Assembly: GCA_010692425.1 (NCBI GenBank)
Contig: JAAHHJ010000036.1
Location: 1 to 58,780, forward strand
Source of the DNA: Symploca sp. SIO3C6
GTDB lineage: Bacteria; Cyanobacteriota; Cyanobacteriia; Cyanobacteriales; Coleofasciculaceae
Direction: 5' to 3'
Length of the DNA: 58,780 bases
Part shown: positions 45,264 to 53,956 of the stretch, in pieces
Position numbering within the stretch: the stretch's first letter is position 1
How the letters are laid out: every line of letters starts with the position of its first letter
Program-made: the position numbers and the translations under genes
Notes under the pieces: generated by a model
What the model was told of the DNA's origin: nothing
The model's database searches: none
Seen by the model: the letters and a program-made list of their open reading frames with translations, nothing else

Positions 45264-46679
45264 TCATGGTTTTTTGGGCGGTTCTGGAAATAATCGAGGT
45301 AGCAGCACTGCTGTAAGAGCAGCGATGAAAGCTAGTAAGGCATTAACTGCTTCTTGGGAAAGATATTTAGATAACCAGCTAGGTTCGATACTTTCAACAG
45401 GGAATTTAGGATCTAACCCCACGGCGATGCCTTTGCTTTTACCGGAAAATCTGGTTCGCAAGCCTTCTGGTGATTGAGTATTTATCTGGATTTGGTGCAG
45501 TTTAGTGATGCCCGGTTTGTCTGATTCAATTAACAGAAATTGATTTTCTTCAAGCTCCATTTTTTTCTCTTTCATCCGGACTTTGCCTTTAAGAATTGTT
45601 GAGGTTTTTAATTCATCAGTCACATTTTCTGTCATCTCAAAACGAGAGAAACCAACATTTTTAACATCAATTTCTCTCCAGAACCATTGAGACTGTTTAT
45701 CTGTTGCCGAATTTTTTGTTTTAGTGGGTTTGGGTAAATCGATTAGTAAGTGAGTAGGAGAAAGAATTTCTACCTGTGGATCGTCGATTTCTGGGATAAA
45801 GCCAAAGGTTAGGTCTTCAGGAGCATAAATATCGGTTTTGATACCTAGTTCCGGTAGATTAAACATTGCTAAGCTCACCCGCAGGCGCCGTTTACCCAGT
45901 TGCAGTTTTAAATCGCCTACTTTTGTTGGTTTAGATGGAGTGGGGTTGTCTAGTAAACTATCGGGAAATAGGCAGTCTTCCAGTGGTTCTTGGACAGACT
46001 GGAGACAGAATGAAAGCTCTAGTTTTTTGGCATTATAGGCGAGTTGATTGATTTTGACTTCTGGATTAATACGGAGATTTAAAATAGAAATATCACTAGC
46101 TTGACTGGAGTTATCATGACTAAAAATCAAACGACTTGTAGGGTATGGCAACTCGATAGTAAGTTGCTTGATTTGACTGAGTTTTTGGTTAAGTTCTGGA
46201 TTAGAATCACTAGAAAATTTTCCAGTTAAAATTAGGGGCTCTGGTTGGCTACCCTCGATGTCTAGGTTTTGGATACCGCTGATATTGTTGAGAAAGCGTT
46301 TGTTTGTTAAACCAGTGTAGGTAAAACTCATTTCTTGCACAACCAGATTACCTTCAAAGACATAGCGTCCTTGAAAAACAAAGTTACTGAAGAGAATAGT
46401 AATCCAAACTAGTACTAAGATAACTGCTAAGATTGGGTCGCGTATTTTTGCCTTGCGCAATAGCGAGATAAAACCCAAAAATACCCATTTTATTGATTGA
46501 ACCAAGCGCAGCGCAAAAAGAGATACTTTGTTGAGAACAGATGCACTTAGCGATTGGCACAGTAGCGCCAGCGCTAAAAGCGATCGCACTAATAGCTTTA
46601 GTCGAGTTAGAACTGAGTTTAATATTTTTTTAGCCCTCTGCCATATTTTTTTTCTGCGTTGGGCAGTCTTATGGTTCAT
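45264..46679 (-). CDS. Membrane protein of unknown function
   Basis: This 471-residue protein has a basic N-terminus (MNHKTAQRRKKIWQRAKK), a first hydrophobic stretch (SLLALALLCQSL), a strong membrane segment near residue 83-101 (PILAVILVLVWITILFSNFV), a beta-rich middle of about 300 residues and a C-terminal membrane segment (LLAFIAALTAVLLPRLF). The middle part would lie outside the cytoplasm. I do not recognise a family. It is convergent with the prohibitin gene and upstream of the secreted-protein gene's 3' end. Confidence 0.75.
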   Translation of the reverse strand: MNHKTAQRRKKIWQRAKKILNSVLTRLKLLVRSLLALALLCQSLSASVLNKVSLFALRLVQSIKWVFLGFISLLRKAKIRDPILAVILVLVWITILFSNFVFQGRYVFEGNLVVQEMSFTYTGLTNKRFLNNISGIQNLDIEGSQPEPLILTGKFSSDSNPELNQKLSQIKQLTIELPYPTSRLIFSHDNSSQASDISILNLRINPEVKINQLAYNAKKLELSFCLQSVQEPLEDCLFPDSLLDNPTPSKPTKVGDLKLQLGKRRLRVSLAMFNLPELGIKTDIYAPEDLTFGFIPEIDDPQVEILSPTHLLIDLPKPTKTKNSATDKQSQWFWREIDVKNVGFSRFEMTENVTDELKTSTILKGKVRMKEKKMELEENQFLLIESDKPGITKLHQIQINTQSPEGLRTRFSGKSKGIAVGLDPKFPVESIEPSWLSKYLSQEAVNALLAFIAALTAVLLPRLFPEPPKKP

Positions 46680-46702
46680 TGCTCATGGTTCATTGCTCAT
46701 GG
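46670..46702. repeat. GTTCATT/GCTCATG heptamer repeat
   Basis: About four heptamers overlap the start of the 45264-46679 gene, whose ATG lies inside the repeat. Confidence 0.6.
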
Positions 46703-46742
46703 AATGATAAGAGGGAAGCACAAAAGAATAATTTCTCTGTGT

Positions 46743-46831
46743 CTCCCCATCTCCCCATCTCCCCAGGAAAGGCAGAAGGCAGGAGGCAGAAGGCAGAAAA
46801 TTCATCTCCCCATCTCCCCATCTCCCTTATA
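46743..46831. repeat. CCCCATCT repeat with an AGGCAGA repeat inserted
   Basis: Two blocks of CCCCATCT units (46744-46766 and 46804-46831) flank a block of AGAAGGCAGG-type heptamers (46768-46798). The last block runs into the 3' end of the secreted-protein gene. Confidence 0.8.
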
Positions 46832-47510
46832 GCCAGCTAGGGTCATGCTGAAAACGGAAAGTGCGCTCTTGCCCTTCTCCATCAACAATATACAGTTCGT
46901 AGGTTCCAGCGGGAGCGTCACCGTATTTCCAAGCAAAGCGAATTTGCCCCCTTCGGGGAGTTTGGCGGGGATTGCTAGATAAAACTTTACCTTGACTGCG
47001 AATTTCAAAAGTGGGGAAAGTGTTACGCTGAGGACTGTAGAGTACAAATTCATATCTGTCGGAGGGTTGTCCGAGGATAACTGGGAAATAAAAAGGTGTG
47101 GAATTGCGATTAATATAAGCTGTGGCGCGGAGAAGACGGATGGGAATACCTGACTTTTTCAGAACATTAGTATTGAGGGGAAACAAAAAACCAGAGGAAC
47201 TATATTTACTGTCTAATTGATCAAGGCGATAATTTCTGTAGAAAGATTGAACTTCAATGTTAGGCTGGCGATTACCTGTGCCGGGAACTTCAATTTTGAG
47301 AGTTTCAGGATAGCTGTTAAGATTACTGGTGGAGAAAGCAATTAGGTAAATGGTGCTGGTGGCATCGCGAGAATCGAGAAGACCTTCACAGCGATTATTA
47401 TCCCGACGGATATAGGCTAGGGAGCGGTTATGTCCTTCTGGACAAGCTTGGGCTGCTAGAGGACTGAGGCTGAGGAGAAGCAGGCTGATAAGAGTTATTC
47501 TAAGTTTCAT
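46827..47510 (-). CDS. Secreted protein of unknown function
   Basis: This 227-residue protein has a clear signal peptide (LRITLISLLLLSLSPLAAQA). The mature part is beta-rich with two early cysteines (CPEGHNRSL and NNRCEGLLDS). It ends in WKYGDAPAGTYELYIVDGEG, which looks like an Ig-like strand pair. I do not recognise the family. Its stop lies within the CCCCATCT repeat. It is followed upstream by the TPR-protease gene on the same strand, about 120 bp away. Confidence 0.75.
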   Translation of the reverse strand: MKLRITLISLLLLSLSPLAAQACPEGHNRSLAYIRRDNNRCEGLLDSRDATSTIYLIAFSTSNLNSYPETLKIEVPGTGNRQPNIEVQSFYRNYRLDQLDSKYSSSGFLFPLNTNVLKKSGIPIRLLRATAYINRNSTPFYFPVILGQPSDRYEFVLYSPQRNTFPTFEIRSQGKVLSSNPRQTPRRGQIRFAWKYGDAPAGTYELYIVDGEGQERTFRFQHDPSWL

Positions 47511-47567
47511 AGCTTTAATATTGGGTTGAATTTAATCGAGTAATAGCTGAAACCAATAAAATTAGTA

Positions 47568-47626
47568 GCAATGAACAATGAACAATGAACAATGAGCAAT
47601 GAGCAATGAGCAATGAGCAATGAACA
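47568..47626. repeat. AATGAAC/AATGAGC heptamer repeat
   Basis: About eight heptamers lie between the two minus-strand genes. It is the best-preserved array of the GTTCATT/GCTCATT family in the window, read on the other strand. Confidence 0.85.
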
Positions 47627-47627
47627 T

Positions 47628-49568
47628 TCAATTCAAAATACGCCACTGGCGAAGCTTGTCCAGTACAATATCAATACGGTAAGCTAAACCAATACCTCCT
47701 GTGGCATCAGAAAATTGGCTGATGTTAGGGCTTGGTTGATTGAGGTCTAAGGCAAGATCACGATTGTTTCTAATACGCACCATAACTGCAATCACCTCCA
47801 TCTGCTCGTTGATTACAGGACCGCCAGAATTACCCTCAGCGAGGTTAGCATCGATGGGAAGCATGGGACTATTTTGATCATAGTTAGTGACTTTTCCAGA
47901 AGCAGAGTTCCAGGGATCATCAATTGTGAAGGGATGCCCAATCACGAGCACAGAGGTGTTACGTCTGACTCTGCCAGAACGGAATTCAAGGGGCTGGATA
48001 TCGTCAGGAATGCCTGTCACCTTTAGTACTGCTAGGTCTAATTCAGAGTCATTGACATCAGTCAATTCCTCAATCGTGGCTTTGTAGCGGGGGCGTTTAT
48101 CATCAGGCAGTTCACTGAAAAATTCTACCTCGATTTTGTCACTGGGGCACTTGCTTTGACTGTCGCTAATCACATGGCGATTGGTGACAATCCAAACGGT
48201 ATTGCCTTGCCGCTTTACTACCCAACCTGTGCCAATAGAGATATCTTCAGAAACCTCAGCGATGATTCGTGCTGTAGAACGCAAGACTTTTACTAATGGT
48301 TCTTCTTCTTCACTGGGTAGGTGTTTCTGATCCCCAGTAACTACAGATTGAGGGTTGTGCTGTAGTGCCAAAAGTCGCTCGGCTTCTTTGAGATTGTTTT
48401 GAGCTGTAAAATAGTTACTGTCAAGGGCAATAGAGCGCTTATACTCAGCAATTGCTTCCTCTAATTTACCCTGGTCTCTCAGCACATTGCCCAGATTTCT
48501 GTGGGATAAAGTATGAGCACTAGCTGGTGTAGCTTGGCTATCAGGTAAATTTAAAGCTAGTCGATAATTAGCGATCGCTTCGTCTAATTTACCTTGGCCA
48601 TAAAGCGCAATGCCCAGATTGTTGTAAGGAAGAGCATAATTCGGGTCAAGTCTGATCGCTTGTCGGTAATTAGTGATCGCTTCCTCTAATTTACCCTGGT
48701 CTTTCAGCGCATTGCCCAGATTGTTGTGGGCTAAAGTATGAGCGCTAGCTGGTGTAGCTTGGCTATCAGGTAAATTTAAAGCTAGTCGATAATTAGCGAT
48801 CGCTTCGTCTAATTTACCTTGGTCATAAAGCGCACTGCCCAGATTGCTGTAAGGAAGAGCATAATTCGGGTCAAGTCTGATCGCTTGTTGGTAATTAGCG
48901 ATCGCTTCGTCTAATTTACCTTGGTCATAAAGCGCAATGCCCAGATTGTTGTAAGGAAGAGCATAATTCGGGTCTAGTCTGATCGCTTGTCGGTAATTAG
49001 TGATCGCTTCGTCTAATTTACCCTGGTCTTTCAGCGCATTGCCTAAACCATTGTAAGGATAAGCATAGTTAGGGTCTAGTCTGATTGCTTGTTGGTAATT
49101 AGTGATCGCTTCGTCTAATTTTCCCTGTTGATACAGTGCATTGCCCAGATTGTTGTAAGCTAAAGTATGAACGCTAGCTGGTGTACCTTTCTGATCAGGT
49201 AAATTTAAAGCTAGTCGATAATTAGCGATAGCTTCGCCTAATTTACCATGCTCAGACAGCGCAATGCCCAGATTGTTGTAAGCATAAGCATAGTTCGGGT
49301 TGAGTCTGATCGCTTGTTGGTAATTAGCGATCGCTTCCTCTAATTTACCTTGATCAGACAGCGCATTGCCCAGACTATTGTAAGCTACAGCATTGTTAGG
49401 TTCCAATCTGATAACTCTGCGAAAAATGCGTTCTGCCTCAGGAAAATTACCCGCAGACTGAGCAGCATTACCTTGCTGAAACAGTTGATTTATACTCTGG
49501 GCAACCACTACTTGAGGAGTAGCTATTAGTGACACAGTTAGTAGCAGAGGAACAACCCGACGCAACAT
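47628..49568 (-). CDS. Secreted TPR-repeat protein with trypsin-like serine protease domain
   Basis: This 646-residue protein has a signal peptide ([17 protein letters not shown]), then about ten TPR repeats (consensus [19 protein letters not shown]) over roughly residues 25-400. A C-terminal S1 (HtrA-like) protease domain follows, with all three catalytic positions visible: His in IVTNRHV, Asp in ELDLAVLKV, Ser in AEGNSGGPV. Three of the TPRs carry an insert [18 protein letters not shown] (or a close variant). The repeats are nearly identical in DNA, and HIP1 sites encode the EAIAN part, so recent amplification or gene conversion is likely. The role is probably periplasmic proteolysis with TPR-based substrate or partner binding. 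Confidence 0.92.
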   Translation of the reverse strand: MLRRVVPLLLTVSLIATPQVVVAQSINQLFQQGNAAQSAGNFPEAERIFRRVIRLEPNNAVAYNSLGNALSDQGKLEEAIANYQQAIRLNPNYAYAYNNLGIALSEHGKLGEAIANYRLALNLPDQKGTPASVHTLAYNNLGNALYQQGKLDEAITNYQQAIRLDPNYAYPYNGLGNALKDQGKLDEAITNYRQAIRLDPNYALPYNNLGIALYDQGKLDEAIANYQQAIRLDPNYALPYSNLGSALYDQGKLDEAIANYRLALNLPDSQATPASAHTLAHNNLGNALKDQGKLEEAITNYRQAIRLDPNYALPYNNLGIALYGQGKLDEAIANYRLALNLPDSQATPASAHTLSHRNLGNVLRDQGKLEEAIAEYKRSIALDSNYFTAQNNLKEAERLLALQHNPQSVVTGDQKHLPSEEEEPLVKVLRSTARIIAEVSEDISIGTGWVVKRQGNTVWIVTNRHVISDSQSKCPSDKIEVEFFSELPDDKRPRYKATIEELTDVNDSELDLAVLKVTGIPDDIQPLEFRSGRVRRNTSVLVIGHPFTIDDPWNSASGKVTNYDQNSPMLPIDANLAEGNSGGPVINEQMEVIAVMVRIRNNRDLALDLNQPSPNISQFSDATGGIGLAYRIDIVLDKLRQWRILN

Positions 49569-49604
49569 TTAGATTTTAGATTTTAGATTTTGGATTTTAG
49601 ATTG
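49569..49604. repeat. AGATTTT heptamer repeat
   Basis: About five AGATTTT/GGATTTT units lie immediately upstream of the TPR-protease start. Confidence 0.75.
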
Positions 49605-49761
49605 CTGATTACTGAAGAAGTCAATACACCTGGTAAGTTCAAATGTAGTTGATTAATAATCCAAGCATAACAAAATCACCCAACCCATAATTGCTTTTTT
49701 AAAAACTTTTTTACATTACTGCGCCTAAATTTCAGTCCATTGCAATAGATTTGAGCTATTA

Positions 49762-49952
49762 CTGAGATCCTGCACCAATATTAGTAAGCTACTTTTACCG
49801 TCTGGAAATCAATTTCCAGGCTAATAGAAAAAGTCCATTTTAATGGACTCAAATCTATCTACATCAAGGGTTCAGTCCTCTTTGAGAGGACTTAAGCTAT
49901 GAGCCTGGGGTTTGAACCACAGGCGGGTGAATAGATTGGTGCAAAATCTGAG
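49762..49952. mobile_element. Four-hairpin foldback element, copy 2 (MITE-like)
   Basis: Imperfect terminal inverted repeats, CTGAGATCCTGCACCAAT (49762-49779) and the reverse of ATTGGTGCAAAATCTGAG (49935-49952), match at 15 of 18 positions. Inside are four hairpins: CTGGAAAT/ATTTCCAG, AGTCCATT/AATGGACT, AGTCCTCT/AGAGGACT and CCTG-GGTTTGAACC-CAGG. The spacing and spacer motifs are the same as in copy 1 (40279-40490), but stem sequences differ with compensating changes. There is no open frame. Confidence 0.7.
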
Positions 49953-50203
49953 TATTAGTCAGTTAGTTTGAACTCTGGGTGGGAAGAGAAGCTTACTGCA
50001 AGTCCCGTACCCATACAGTATTAAACTCTATTATCAAAAAATCTCACTCCTCCCCTTGTCAAATTCCCCAACTTAAGATAATCTTCTATAGCATCAAGTC
50101 CAAAACCTTAGAAGCGTTCCTAAGGAGTGATATCAACACCCCAAAGGAACATCACCCCAAACTGTAACAGGCAGTCCGATGGCTATTGGAATTTTATCTA
50201 CAA

Positions 50204-50233
50204 AAGCCGTCCCACTGTGCTGTGGGGCGGCTT
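50204..50233. other. Strong hairpin upstream of small gene
   Basis: AAGCCG-T-CCCAC (50204-50215) pairs with GTGGG-G-CGGCTT (50222-50233) through a 6-nt loop, a continuous 12-bp stem with one G-T pair. It lies 34 bp before the ATG at 50268. No T-run follows. It may be a leader structure or a terminator of upstream transcription. Confidence 0.5.
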
Positions 50234-50267
50234 CAGTGTTTGGGCGCTATCAACCTAGGAGTTTATT

Positions 50268-50492
50268 ATGACCTCTGAAAACACGCCCTTTAACCTACTA
50301 CAATCTTCCCCAGATCGAGGCAACCTCAAAGTAATTGCTTTTGGTGATCCCAAAGTCGTAGAAAACTACATTTTGACCCAATATCGCTTAGGTTATGCCG
50401 AAGTCAATGAATGGTCAAGACCCTTGCCCACAACCAATCCAGGAGAAGTAATGTCCATTTTAATTAAAAGAGTTTCCCTCGATAAATCATAA
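50268..50492 (+). CDS. Small hypothetical protein
   Basis: This 74-residue soluble protein includes LKVIAFGDPKVVENYILTQY and GEVMSILIKRVSL. TAGGAG lies 8 nt before the ATG, a usable ribosome site, and the strong hairpin is just upstream. It looks like one of the short conserved cyanobacterial proteins, but I cannot attach a family name. It has a single compact domain and no membrane segment. Confidence 0.7.
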   Translation: MTSENTPFNLLQSSPDRGNLKVIAFGDPKVVENYILTQYRLGYAEVNEWSRPLPTTNPGEVMSILIKRVSLDKS

Positions 50493-50557
50493 AAGAAGAA
50501 AAAACTCCCAACTAGCTTATTCCTCACCGTTACCTGTTCCCTTTTTTATTAACTAAA

Positions 50558-50620
50558 AAGTAATAAGTAATAAATGTCCTGATTGGGACTTATTACTTAT
50601 TACTTATTACTTATTACTTA
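50558..50620. repeat. TTATTAC heptamer hairpin, copy 2
   Basis: AAGTAATAAGTAATAA (50558-50573) pairs perfectly over 16 bp with TTATTACTTATTACTT (50590-50605), with GTCC/GGAC inside the loop. TTATTAC units then continue to 50620. It shares its design and the preceding AACTAAAAA with 45162-45220. Confidence 0.85.
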
Positions 50621-50688
50621 AATTCAAAATCAGTGTTAACAAAACTGCGTAATTCCCCATCCGTCTATACGGTGGGGATGGATAGCAG

Positions 50689-50747
50689 GGTAAAAGAGGT
50701 GGTTCGTTTGCGTAGCATGCGCGGAGCGCATTACCACCTCTTTTACC
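50689..50747. repeat. 59-bp palindrome with a 15-bp perfect stem
   Basis: GGTAAAAGAGGTGGT (50689-50703) and ACCACCTCTTTTACC (50733-50747) are perfect reverse complements. Inside, ATGCGC (50717-50722) pairs with GCGCAT (50726-50731). The inner part (GCGTAGCATGCGCGGAGCGC) resembles small dispersed repeats of cyanobacteria. It sits within the left end of the IS605-type element. Confidence 0.8.
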
Positions 50748-50798
50748 AATCTCCTAGCAATAAATATGAGTTAAAATCTTGAAGGAGGTGATGTAATT

Positions 50799-52142
50799 GT
50801 GACGACATTAAGACAAACATTTCGACTGTGCCCCAGCCCAAGTCAGCAGCGGCAATTATTCAAAGCCAGACGTTGGCATCAGTACATCTATAATGCTTGT
50901 CTAGCTGGTCGTAAACACGCATGGGAAACAGAAGGGAAAAGTCTAAAATACTTTGACCAGCAAAACAAATTACCTCAATTCAAGAAGGATAACCCTGAGT
51001 TTGCTGTCTTAGGTTCTCAAGCTTTACAGGCAACCGTAAAGCGGGTTTATTTAGCCTTCCAAGCATTTTTCAAGGGCTTAAGAAAACGCCCAAAATTCAA
51101 GTCATTACGCAATTACAGCGGCTGGACTTACCCTGGTAGTGCCGGATGGAAAGTCTACACCAACGGCAAGCATGGAAAAGTAGAACTCCGGGACTTGGGG
51201 CTTTCTATTAGAATGCGCGGCAAGGTGAAACAATGGGGAAATCCTACGACTTTAACCATTGTTTATCGCCCAAGCACTAATCAATGGTATGCGTCTTTCA
51301 CTGTGGAAGTGCCAACTGTTGAGACCAAATATGGTTCAACTTCAGACCTAAAATATGAATCAATTATTGCTTACGACTTAGGAACAAGCACTGCTCTTAC
51401 TACTTACGATGGGTCAGAGTATGTTGAACTAACTAACCCTCGCTTCTTGCGTAACAAGGAGCAGGAAGTTAAGCGCAAGTCTAAGCAAATGAGGCGTAAG
51501 GTAGCGCCTAACAGAAAGAAAAGAACTCAAAGGTGCGCTTGACCTACCGGAGGAAACCTCCGGATGGGTCGCACCTTGCCCTCAAACAGATGGAAAAAAG
51601 CCAGAAAAACGGTTTCCAGATTACAACGGAAAGTTAGTAATCAGCGTCAGGATTGGCAGCACAAGGTAACGTCAGATATAGCAAGTCGTTATGACATCGG
51701 CGTTACTGAAGAACTGCGGGTTAGAAACATGACCCGCAAAGCCAAAAAGGGAAGTAAGCGAAAGAAGCAAAAAGCCGGACTCAACAAGTCAATCTTAGAC
51801 GTGGGGATGTCCGCCCTCAATAAAATGATTGGCTACAAAATTGAGGCAAAAGGTGGATTACTTCTTGTGCTTGACACCAAAAAAGTCAAACCATCTCAAC
51901 GCTGTCCTAACTGTGGGAAAGTACACAAGCATTGGGCCCAGCTATCTAACCGCTACCATGTTTGTGATGCCTGTGGTTTTGAAATTGAGCGCGACAAAGG
52001 CTCAGCGTTGGTGATGTATCAAGTTGCCATAAATCAGCAACCGGGGGATGGTATAGCCCTCGTAAACGTGGATGCTGTTAGCTCTACTTCTAAGAAGCGT
52101 AGCCGTAAGGATACGGGTTCAGTGAAGCAACTACACTTCTAG
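50799..52142 (+). pseudogene. tnpB: tnpB (RNA-guided nuclease, IS605 family) interrupted by an in-frame stop
   Basis: The GTG start at 50799 opens a TnpB of about 447 codons: helix-turn-helix N-terminus (LRQTFRLCPSPSQQRQLFKA), RuvC-I IIAYDLGTSTALTTYD, RuvC-II GVTEELRVRNM, zinc finger CPNCGK and CDACGF, and RuvC-III FEIERDKGSAL. The frame is broken only by a TGA at 51540-51542, which lies inside a 48-nt palindrome (51530-51577). Removing exactly those 48 nt restores KKRTQPSNRWKKARK without a frame change. In RuvC-III the usual D-R-D-x-N-A-A is E-R-D-K-G-S-A: the second Asp remains but the Asn is lost. Readthrough of the TGA, or two-part expression from a start at 51564, is possible but unproven. 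TnpB proteins are guide-RNA-directed nucleases. Confidence 0.85.
51530..51577. repeat. 48-nt palindromic insertion inside tnpB
   Basis: The outer arms AAGGTGCG and CGCACCTT pair perfectly, and the inner CCGGAGG/CCTCCGG pair around AAA. The length is exactly 16 codons, so the tnpB frame is kept, but the insert carries a TGA. No target duplication is obvious. Confidence 0.85.
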
Positions 52143-52364
52143 GAAGCGTTCAAAACTCAGTAAGTCCTCTCCGGAGCATAGGGTTGCAAGAAACCCCGTC
52201 CTACGCAGTGAGGCGGGGTAGTTCATCTCTCCACGAAGAGAAGCTCTTGAGGTAGGATCATTTCAATTAGCGATTTGGTACGCCGACAATTGATCCTGCT
52301 CCTCCCCGTCCATGCAGAGCCTGGGCGAGGTCTCCAGCAGGTTTTAAGATGACCCTGTTATTGC

Positions 52365-53159
52365 ATGAATGCTGATTCTGACCTACAATCACCAGCCTTA
52401 ACCATTCCCCAAAGCGACTCGGCTCTAAACTGCCACACCCAAGTCCGCTTGAAAAGAGAAGGGGAATGGTTGCTGTTAATCTTGCCATCGGCATCAGAAA
52501 TCCCTGGTGCCGCCAATTGGCATGAACTCTGGGAACAACTCAAGCATCGCCTTAATGGCGGCGATCGCTTTTGGCAGCCCCAAACAGCTGTAGAATTGAT
52601 CACCCAAGACCAACTGCTCGATACTCAAAAACTCCAAGAAATTGACGATGCCCTCTCTCAAGTTGAACTGAAACTAAGGCGAGTTCGTACTAACAGAAGA
52701 CAAACCGCTGTTGCTGCTGCCACTGCCGGTTACTCAGTAGAACAACAAACTCCCCAAAATTCCCTCCAGCAAACCCCTTTTGAAGCAGCCGAACCCATGG
52801 CAGAAGCACTGTGTCTGCAAATAACAGTGCGTTCAGGTGTTGAAATTCGCCATCCAGGCACTATTGTTATAATAGGAGACTTAAATCCTGGGGGTTCGTT
52901 AATTGCAGCAGGAGATATCCTCGTCTGGGGACGTCTGCGTGGAGTTGCCCACGCTGGCGCTACTGGGAACCGTAAAGCGCGGATCATGGCACTGCAAATG
53001 GAACCAACCCAACTGCGGATTGCCGACGCCGTTGCTAGGGCACCGGAAACATCGCCAGAACAGTTTCACCCTGAGGTGGCTTATGTCAGCCCGGAAGGGA
53101 TTCGCATTGCTAGAGCCGCCGATTTTGCTAAAACCCACTTTCTTATCTTGAATAAATGA
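52365..53159 (+). CDS. minC: MinC, septum-site inhibitor
   Basis: This 264-residue protein has the C-terminal MinC beta-helix: GVEIRHPGTIVIIGDLNPGG, then SLIAAGDILVWGRLRGVAHA and KARIMALQMEPTQLRIA. This domain binds MinD and FtsZ. The N-terminal domain (WLLLILPSASEIPGAANWHE) is less conserved, as is normal in cyanobacteria. The stop overlaps the minD ATG by 4 bp (ATGA), so the two are coupled. It lies about 150 bp after the right end of the IS605-type element. Confidence 0.95.
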   Translation: MNADSDLQSPALTIPQSDSALNCHTQVRLKREGEWLLLILPSASEIPGAANWHELWEQLKHRLNGGDRFWQPQTAVELITQDQLLDTQKLQEIDDALSQVELKLRRVRTNRRQTAVAAATAGYSVEQQTPQNSLQQTPFEAAEPMAEALCLQITVRSGVEIRHPGTIVIIGDLNPGGSLIAAGDILVWGRLRGVAHAGATGNRKARIMALQMEPTQLRIADAVARAPETSPEQFHPEVAYVSPEGIRIARAADFAKTHFLILNK

Positions 53160-53956
53160 GTCGCATCATTGTTATCACCTCCGGTAAAGGAGGGGTGGGT
53201 AAAACTACAGTCACCGCTAATTTAGGAACGACCCTTGCTCGCATGGGGCGTCGAGTTGCTTTGGTGGACGCAGATTTTGGTCTGAGAAACTTAGATTTAC
53301 TATTAGGCCTGGAAAATCGCGTCGTCTATACAGCTCTCGAAGTTCTAGCAGGTCAATGTCGCTTAGAGCAAGCCTTAGTTAAAGATAAACGGCAAGAGGG
53401 ACTAATGCTATTACCCGCAGCCCAAAGCCGCACCAAAGAATCAATTAGCCCCGCCCAGATGAAAAAACTCCTCGGCGTTTTAGCCCAGAAGTTCGAGTAT
53501 ATTCTGGTTGACTGTCCAGCTGGGATTGAAATGGGCTTTAGAAATGCGATCGCTGCTGCTTCCGAAGCCCTAGTGGTAACTACCCCAGAAATCACCTCGG
53601 TGCGGGATGCAGATAGGGTGGTGGGCTTACTGGAAGCACAAAACATCAAACGTATCAAACTCGTTGTTAATCGCCTGAAGGCGTCAATGGTACAAGCAGA
53701 GCAGATGATGTCTGTTCAGGATGTTCAAGAAATTCTTGCCATTCCCCTAATTGGTGTTGTTCCTGAAGACGAAAGGGTGTTGATCTCTAGCAACCAGGGA
53801 GAGCCCTTAGTCTTGTCGGAAAAAAATACCCTGCCTAAAATAGCCTTTGAAAACATCGCTAAGCGCTTAGAAGGGCAACAAGTACCTTTCCTTGACTTGA
53901 TGGCGGAACACGACAATCTGATTAACCGCTTGCGTCGCTTTTTTGGAGGCAACTAA
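53156..53956 (+). CDS. minD: MinD, cell-division site ATPase
   Basis: This 266-residue ParA/MinD ATPase has the deviant Walker A GKGGVGKTT (residues 9-17), ALVDADFGLRNLDLLLGLEN, Walker B-like ILVDCPAGIEMG, and the C-terminal amphipathic helix NLINRLRRFFGGN that binds the membrane. It recruits MinC and is released by MinE, setting the division site. The gene order minC-minD-minE is the standard cyanobacterial one. Confidence 0.97.
   Translation: MSRIIVITSGKGGVGKTTVTANLGTTLARMGRRVALVDADFGLRNLDLLLGLENRVVYTALEVLAGQCRLEQALVKDKRQEGLMLLPAAQSRTKESISPAQMKKLLGVLAQKFEYILVDCPAGIEMGFRNAIAAASEALVVTTPEITSVRDADRVVGLLEAQNIKRIKLVVNRLKASMVQAEQMMSVQDVQEILAIPLIGVVPEDERVLISSNQGEPLVLSEKNTLPKIAFENIAKRLEGQQVPFLDLMAEHDNLINRLRRFFGGN

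Larger units (their letters stand above)
49569..50267. other. Gap with heptamer repeat, four-hairpin element and a strong hairpin
   Basis: The gap contains AGATTTT heptamers at 49569-49604, copy 2 of the four-hairpin element (49762-49952) and a strong hairpin at 50204-50233. The open frame at 49979-50167 has no recognisable coding sense. Confidence 0.6.
50493..50798. other. Gap with heptamer hairpin and left end of the IS605-type element
   Basis: It holds the TTATTAC hairpin (50558-50620), the left-end hairpin of the tnpB element (50655-50677) and a 59-bp palindrome (50689-50747). GGAGG about 10 nt before the GTG at 50799 is the tnpB ribosome site. Confidence 0.6.
50655..52219 (+). mobile_element. 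tnpB-only IS200/IS605-type element
   Basis: A left hairpin CCCCA-T-CCGT/ACGG-TGGGG (50655-50677) and a right hairpin ACCCCG-T-CCT/AGG-CGGGGT (52193-52219) bracket the tnpB gene, as expected for IS605-family elements, which use subterminal hairpins rather than inverted termini. No tnpA is present, so mobility would need one in trans. Exact ends cannot be fixed without a copy for comparison. Confidence 0.7.

Noticed and set aside
49800-49930. Hairpin cluster as tRNA or a known riboswitch
   Set aside because: There is no CCA-type acceptor stem or T-loop consensus, and the layout does not match any riboswitch I know. It is treated as a repeat element.
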